Shown here: positions 6,875 through 9,808 of the stretch, piece after piece | Layout: each line of letters starts with the position of its first letter | Position numbering within the stretch: the first letter of the stretch is position 1 | Assembly: GCA_012271125.1 (NCBI GenBank) | Contig: JAAXHB010000051.1 | Coordinates: forward strand, 1-9,808 | Source: Actinomycetota bacterium | GTDB taxonomy: Bacteria > Actinomycetota > Acidimicrobiia > Acidimicrobiales > Aldehydirespiratoraceae | Reading direction: 5' to 3' | DNA: 9,808 nt | Program-made: the position numbers and the translations under genes | The notes under the pieces: generated by a model | Databases searched by the model: none | Told to the model about the DNA's origin: nothing | The model's input: the letters and a program-made list of their open reading frames with translations, nothing else

Positions 6875-7837
6875 ATGTCGTCGTCAACAGCATCGCCGCA
6901 GGCGTTGTCGTCAGCATCAGTGGTCGCCACTAACTCTGTTACTCAGCGTTTCGGCAACAACGTCGCCCTCGACCAAGTCAACGTCGACATAGCCACTGGA
7001 GTCACCGGCCTAGTTGGAGCTAACGGCGCAGGAAAAACCACATTGATGAACGCCGTCATGGGCTTGCGCAAACCCACCTCAGGCACTCTCAAAGTGCTCG
7101 GCCACGACCCGTTCCGCTCCGGCCCGGAGCTGCGGGCAATGCTTGGTTTCGCCCCCGAACGCAACGTGTTGCCCGACGAAATGCGAGCCGTTGACTTCGT
7201 GCGCCACATGGCAGAGGTGCGGGGTCTGCCCAAGGTTGAGGCACGCAATCGGGCGTCGGACATGCTCTGGCTTGTTGGGCTCGGTGAAGAGCGGTTCCGC
7301 ACTCTCGGCACGATGTCGACGGGGCAACGTCAGCGTGCCAAGCTGGCTCAGGCCATTGCTTCTGATCCGAGTCTGGTGTTGCTCGATGAGCCAACTGACG
7401 GACTTGATCCGGTTCAGCGCAGCGAGATGTTGAACTTGATCCGCCAAATCGCTCAAGAGTTCTCGATGGACGTGCTTTTGTCGTCGCATCTGCTTGAGGA
7501 GGTGGAAAAGGTGTGCGACAACGTGGTCGTGTTAGACGGCGGCAAGCTTGTGGCTTCGGGTGCGATTGCGGATTTGATCGGCGACGACGAGGGGCTCGCC
7601 CTGGAGCTAGTCGACTTTGGTGAGCTTGCGCCGAGCGTGGATGCGGTAGTGGACGCTTTGCAGGCGGCGGGTTTCACTTTGGATCGCCGCAACGGGCACA
7701 TCGGTGTGTTCGGGGCGTCTTATGACGTGTTGTGTGACCATGTGCGTGATGCTGTTGCTGACGCAGGTGCACGCATTAGTCGCATGTCATCACGGCGACG
7801 CAGCCTCGAGCATTTGTTTGAGTTGAGCGAATCATGA
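6875..7837 (+). CDS. ABC transporter ATP-binding protein (ABC-2 exporter type)
   Basis: A 320-residue nucleotide-binding subunit counted from ATG 6875. Motifs: Walker A GANGAGKT at 48-55, signature MSTGQRQR at 147-154, Walker B SLVLLDEP at 166-173 followed by TDGLDP, and switch histidine 205 in SSHLLEE. The C-terminal 80 residues form the extra domain common in drug/lipid exporter ATPases. The first 15 residues are Ser/Ala-rich and precede the ABC fold. The start is uncertain. ATG 6815, in the same frame, has GGAGG nine bases upstream (6801-6805) and would overlap the previous gene by 50 bases, adding 20 residues (MTARRSLKSSAILCLFESSL). ATG 6875 lies 10 bases after that stop but lacks a clear ribosome site. 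I prefer 6875 because the extra residues look like shadow translation. It pairs with the permease that overlaps its stop codon; the substrate is unknown. Confidence 0.92.
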   Translation: MSSSTASPQALSSASVVATNSVTQRFGNNVALDQVNVDIATGVTGLVGANGAGKTTLMNAVMGLRKPTSGTLKVLGHDPFRSGPELRAMLGFAPERNVLPDEMRAVDFVRHMAEVRGLPKVEARNRASDMLWLVGLGEERFRTLGTMSTGQRQRAKLAQAIASDPSLVLLDEPTDGLDPVQRSEMLNLIRQIAQEFSMDVLLSSHLLEEVEKVCDNVVVLDGGKLVASGAIADLIGDDEGLALELVDFGELAPSVDAVVDALQAAGFTLDRRNGHIGVFGASYDVLCDHVRDAVADAGARISRMSSRRRSLEHLFELSES

Positions 7838-8745
7838 GCGATATGTCATCGACTCCGACGGGCGCGTCCACGAATGGCACAGAAGATCAGATTTTCGACC
7901 GCGGTTATCGCGCTTATGACGGCCCACGTCGTGGCGTTGCCGGTTCAATGCGCTCGGTCACGCTGTATTCACTGCGTTCGTGTTTAGGGCTTGGCCGCAG
8001 TGCCCGTCACAAGATCATGCCCTGGTTCGCGATTGTGCTGTCGGCGCTGCCGGCTGTTGTCATCGTCGGTCTGTCGGTTCTGTTGGATTTAGGCGACATT
8101 TTCGGTGATGAAGAGTTCTTTTCCTATTCCGGTTATTACCAGCAGATCAGCCTTGCGCTGCTGTTCTTCTGCGGGATAGTTGTGCCTGAAGTGCTAGTCG
8201 CCGACCGGCGCAGCGGAATGTTGTCGCTGTATCTGTCCACGCCGCTGCAACGCCTTGGTTACCTCGGGTCTAAAACCGCAGCAGTGGCGCTGTCGCTGAG
8301 CTTCATCACCATCGGGCCGGTGCTGTTGTTGTTGATCGCACGAACCGTGGAGGGTTCCGGGCCTGGCGGCATCGACGACTGGCTCATCACCTTGGGCCGC
8401 ATACTCGCCGGCGGAATCATCTTGTGCGCTCCCTTTGCAGCCGTCAGTATGGCTGTGTCATGCTTGACCGACCGTCGAGCCATTGCATCTGTGGCGGTGA
8501 TCTTGTTCTTTCTCGCGGCCGCCGCGGTGCTCGACACGCTGGTTCAACAAGCTGACATGACCGAATACCTGCAGCTGTTGAACCTCGATGACTCTCCTTA
8601 TGAATTGGTATTGCGCCTTTATGGAGAGTCCGGTGCCCATCCAAGCATCTCCACCTGGTATCTCGTCTTGAGCAACCTTGGCTGGCTCTCAGCTAGTGCT
8701 GGAATCATCTGGTGGCGTTACCGGCGATTGGGAACAGGCCGATGA
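7834..8745 (+). CDS. ABC-2 type transporter permease
   Basis: A 303-residue integral membrane protein. After a polar N-terminus it carries IFDRGYRAYDGPRRG at 20-34, a motif I associate with actinobacterial ABC-2 permeases. Six hydrophobic segments follow at about 63-84, 105-123, 147-168, 184-209, 216-236 and 275-294. The loop VADRRSGMLSLYLSTPL (122-138) between helices 2 and 3 resembles the conserved cytoplasmic coupling region of ABC-2 permeases. Its ATG overlaps the ATPase stop as ATGA (7834-7837), so the two are likely translationally coupled and form one complex in the cytoplasmic membrane. The protein is short for the ABC-2 superfamily but complete. Export rather than import is expected because no binding-protein gene is present. 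The transported compound cannot be told from sequence. Confidence 0.9.
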   Translation: MSDMSSTPTGASTNGTEDQIFDRGYRAYDGPRRGVAGSMRSVTLYSLRSCLGLGRSARHKIMPWFAIVLSALPAVVIVGLSVLLDLGDIFGDEEFFSYSGYYQQISLALLFFCGIVVPEVLVADRRSGMLSLYLSTPLQRLGYLGSKTAAVALSLSFITIGPVLLLLIARTVEGSGPGGIDDWLITLGRILAGGIILCAPFAAVSMAVSCLTDRRAIASVAVILFFLAAAAVLDTLVQQADMTEYLQLLNLDDSPYELVLRLYGESGAHPSISTWYLVLSNLGWLSASAGIIWWRYRRLGTGR

Positions 8746-8795
8746 TCACCACTCGAACCCATGTCACGCCGATGATCGAAGTCAGCCGTGATTGA
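8742..8795 (+). other. 17-codon minicistron bridging permease and second ATPase
   Basis: ATG at 8742 overlaps the permease stop as ATGA. It opens a frame encoding MITTRTHVTPMIEVSRD and ends at TGA 8793-8795, eight bases inside the following ATPase gene. GGGA at 8730-8733 is 8 bases upstream of this ATG, whereas the ATPase GTG (8788) has only GAAG six bases before it. It may deliver ribosomes to the GTG. A 10-bp direct repeat, GCCGATGATC, lies at 8738-8747 and 8768-8777, so an in-frame second ATG (8772) sits inside the minicistron. Whether it is translated is inference. Confidence 0.4.
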
Positions 8796-9696
8796 GGTTT
8801 CTGGCGTTTCCAAAGTCTTCGGCGACGTTGTCGCCGTCTCTGACGTCACCTTCCGTGTCGGCCCTGGCATTACCGCGCTGCTTGGTCCCAATGGTGCAGG
8901 CAAGTCCACCTTGTTTCGTGTCATGTGCGGGCTTACCCGACCGACCCGAGGCAGTGTCAAAGTCCTAGGCGGTGATGCTCGCTCAGATCGTCACATTCGT
9001 GGCCGCATCGGACTAGCGCCTCAACAAGACGGCTTATTCGAAGGGCTAAGCGCTTTGGAGTTCACAAAGTTCGCCGCACAAACCGAAGGCGTAGGTGTAG
9101 CCGAAGACGCTGCTCGTGCCAAGCTCGATCTAGTCGGACTAAACGCGGATGACCCCAAACCAGTGTCAGCTTTTTCTAAAGGCATGCGCCAACGCGTCAA
9201 GCTCGCCGCCGCGTTAGTTCACGAACCCGACGTGTTGATCTTGGACGAACCCATGAACGGACTTGACCCAGTGCAACGTCGCAAAATGATTGAGCTGTTT
9301 CACGACCTTGGCGATCAAGGGCGTTGCGTGCTGGTCTCTAGCCATGTGCTTGATGAGGTCGCCCGACTTGGTTCACGCATTCTCGTCATCGCCCAAGGGC
9401 GTCTTGCCGCAGCAGGTGACTACCGAACGCTGCGTGAGATGATGGATCACCGTCCTCGCCGCATTCAGGTCGGCGTGTCAGAGCCACGTCGCTTCGCAGC
9501 AGCGCTGGTTGAGTCAGGCATCGCCGTAGGCGTAGGGGTGGACGATTCCGCAGTTGTTGTCGACACTTTCGCCGCCGACGACTTAGGTCGCGAACTTGCG
9601 CCGCTTGCTAAGCGCATGGGCTTGCGTCTCAGCTCTGTGGAGCCATTAGATGAAGACCTTGAGTCCGTTTTTCGTTACTTGATTGAGGGTCGCTAA
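8788..9696 (+). CDS. ABC transporter ATP-binding protein (second of the exporter cluster)
   Basis: A 302-residue ATPase: Walker A GPNGAGKS at 33-40, Q-loop glutamines 79-80 (APQQDGLFEGLS), signature FSKGMRQR at 129-136, Walker B DVLILDEP at 148-155 with MNGLDP, and switch histidine 186 in SSHVLDE. It follows the CcmA/NatA-type pattern with a C-terminal accessory domain from about residue 225. GTG 8788 is the only start that fits: the same frame is closed by TGA at 8773-8775, and MIEVSGVSKVFGD is a normal ABC N-terminus. It is a paralogue of the ATPase at 6875-7837 (same order of motifs, different N-terminus), not a recent copy. Its TAA shares a base with the ATG of the next gene (TAATG, 9694-9698). 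It probably pairs with that next gene product, if that is a permease, or forms an ATPase heterodimer with the first one. Confidence 0.93.
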   Translation: MIEVSGVSKVFGDVVAVSDVTFRVGPGITALLGPNGAGKSTLFRVMCGLTRPTRGSVKVLGGDARSDRHIRGRIGLAPQQDGLFEGLSALEFTKFAAQTEGVGVAEDAARAKLDLVGLNADDPKPVSAFSKGMRQRVKLAAALVHEPDVLILDEPMNGLDPVQRRKMIELFHDLGDQGRCVLVSSHVLDEVARLGSRILVIAQGRLAAAGDYRTLREMMDHRPRRIQVGVSEPRRFAAALVESGIAVGVGVDDSAVVVDTFAADDLGRELAPLAKRMGLRLSSVEPLDEDLESVFRYLIEGR

Positions 9697-9808
9697 TGGA
9701 CACGTCGCCGACTTCTGAGATACCGCCGCCTCCGGCACCTATACCTCAACCCGTTCCTGAATCAGCTCCCGTTTCTGAGTCATCCCCCGTTTCTAAATCA
9801 GAACTGTC
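9696..9808 (+). CDS. Unidentified protein with Pro/Ser-rich N-terminus (3' end beyond right edge)
   Basis: ATG at 9696 overlaps the ATPase stop as TAATG and is preceded by GAGGG at 9685-9689 with a 6-base spacer, a good ribosome site. The frame is open for the remaining 37 codons: MDTSPTSEIPPPPAPIPQPV and then PESAPVSESSPVSKSEL. This is a disordered, proline- and serine-rich leader; no domain is visible yet. From position and by analogy with the first ATPase-permease pair it is most likely a second ABC-2 permease with a cytoplasmic tail, but the sequence does not show this. Confidence 0.7.
   Translation, partial: MDTSPTSEIPPPPAPIPQPVPESAPVSESSPVSKSEL
9750..9803 (+). repeat. 18-bp imperfect tandem repeat in coding sequence (3 copies)
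   Basis: Three consecutive 18-base units begin CCCGTT at 9750, 9768 and 9786 and encode PVPESA, PVSESS and PVSKSE. The unit keeps the reading frame, so copy-number change would only lengthen or shorten the disordered leader of the edge gene. Confidence 0.75.

Overview
The window comes from a moderately GC-rich, probably actinobacterial chromosome. The protein style suggests Acidimicrobiia-like or related Actinobacteria: an FtsX-type permease opening with a short basic tail before the first membrane helix, and an ABC-2 permease carrying the DRGYRAYDGPRRG motif. This is inference from protein style only; there is no rRNA, tRNA or marker gene in the window. No mobile element or CRISPR array is visible.

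Layout: the left third is a minus-strand operon, read right to left. It holds a MacB/LolD-type ABC ATPase (2195-2971) followed by its large FtsX/MacB-type permease (start 2148), which runs off the left edge. A 192-base divergent intergenic region (2972-3163) separates it from a long plus-strand operon filling the rest of the window. That region carries a cluster of TGACGCC half-sites, including a 20-bp alternating dyad and an exact 14-bp tandem repeat, overlapping a plausible minus-strand promoter.

The plus-strand operon starts with two unusual redox enzymes, each with its own N-terminal Rieske [2Fe-2S] domain. The first (3164-4774) is Rieske fused to a glutamate-synthase-type FMN/[3Fe-4S] barrel with no glutaminase domain. 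The second (4840-6864) is Rieske fused to a thiamine-diphosphate enzyme of the pyruvate oxidase/acetolactate synthase group. They are followed by an ABC-2 type exporter: ATPase (6875-7837), permease (7834-8745), second ATPase (8788-9696), and the start of a further gene with a Pro/Ser-rich N-terminus (9696 to the right edge), perhaps a second permease.

Almost every junction in this operon is a stop/start overlap. Two junctions contain tiny open frames that relay one overlap to the next. The clearest is 4771-4843, where GTGA-ATGA-ATGA-ATGA link the two Rieske enzymes through three minicistrons made of 12- and 14-bp tandem repeats. The most interesting candidate for an undescribed system is the Rieske-FMN/3Fe-4S enzyme plus Rieske-ThDP enzyme pair co-transcribed with a dedicated exporter. 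Its substrate cannot be read from the sequence.
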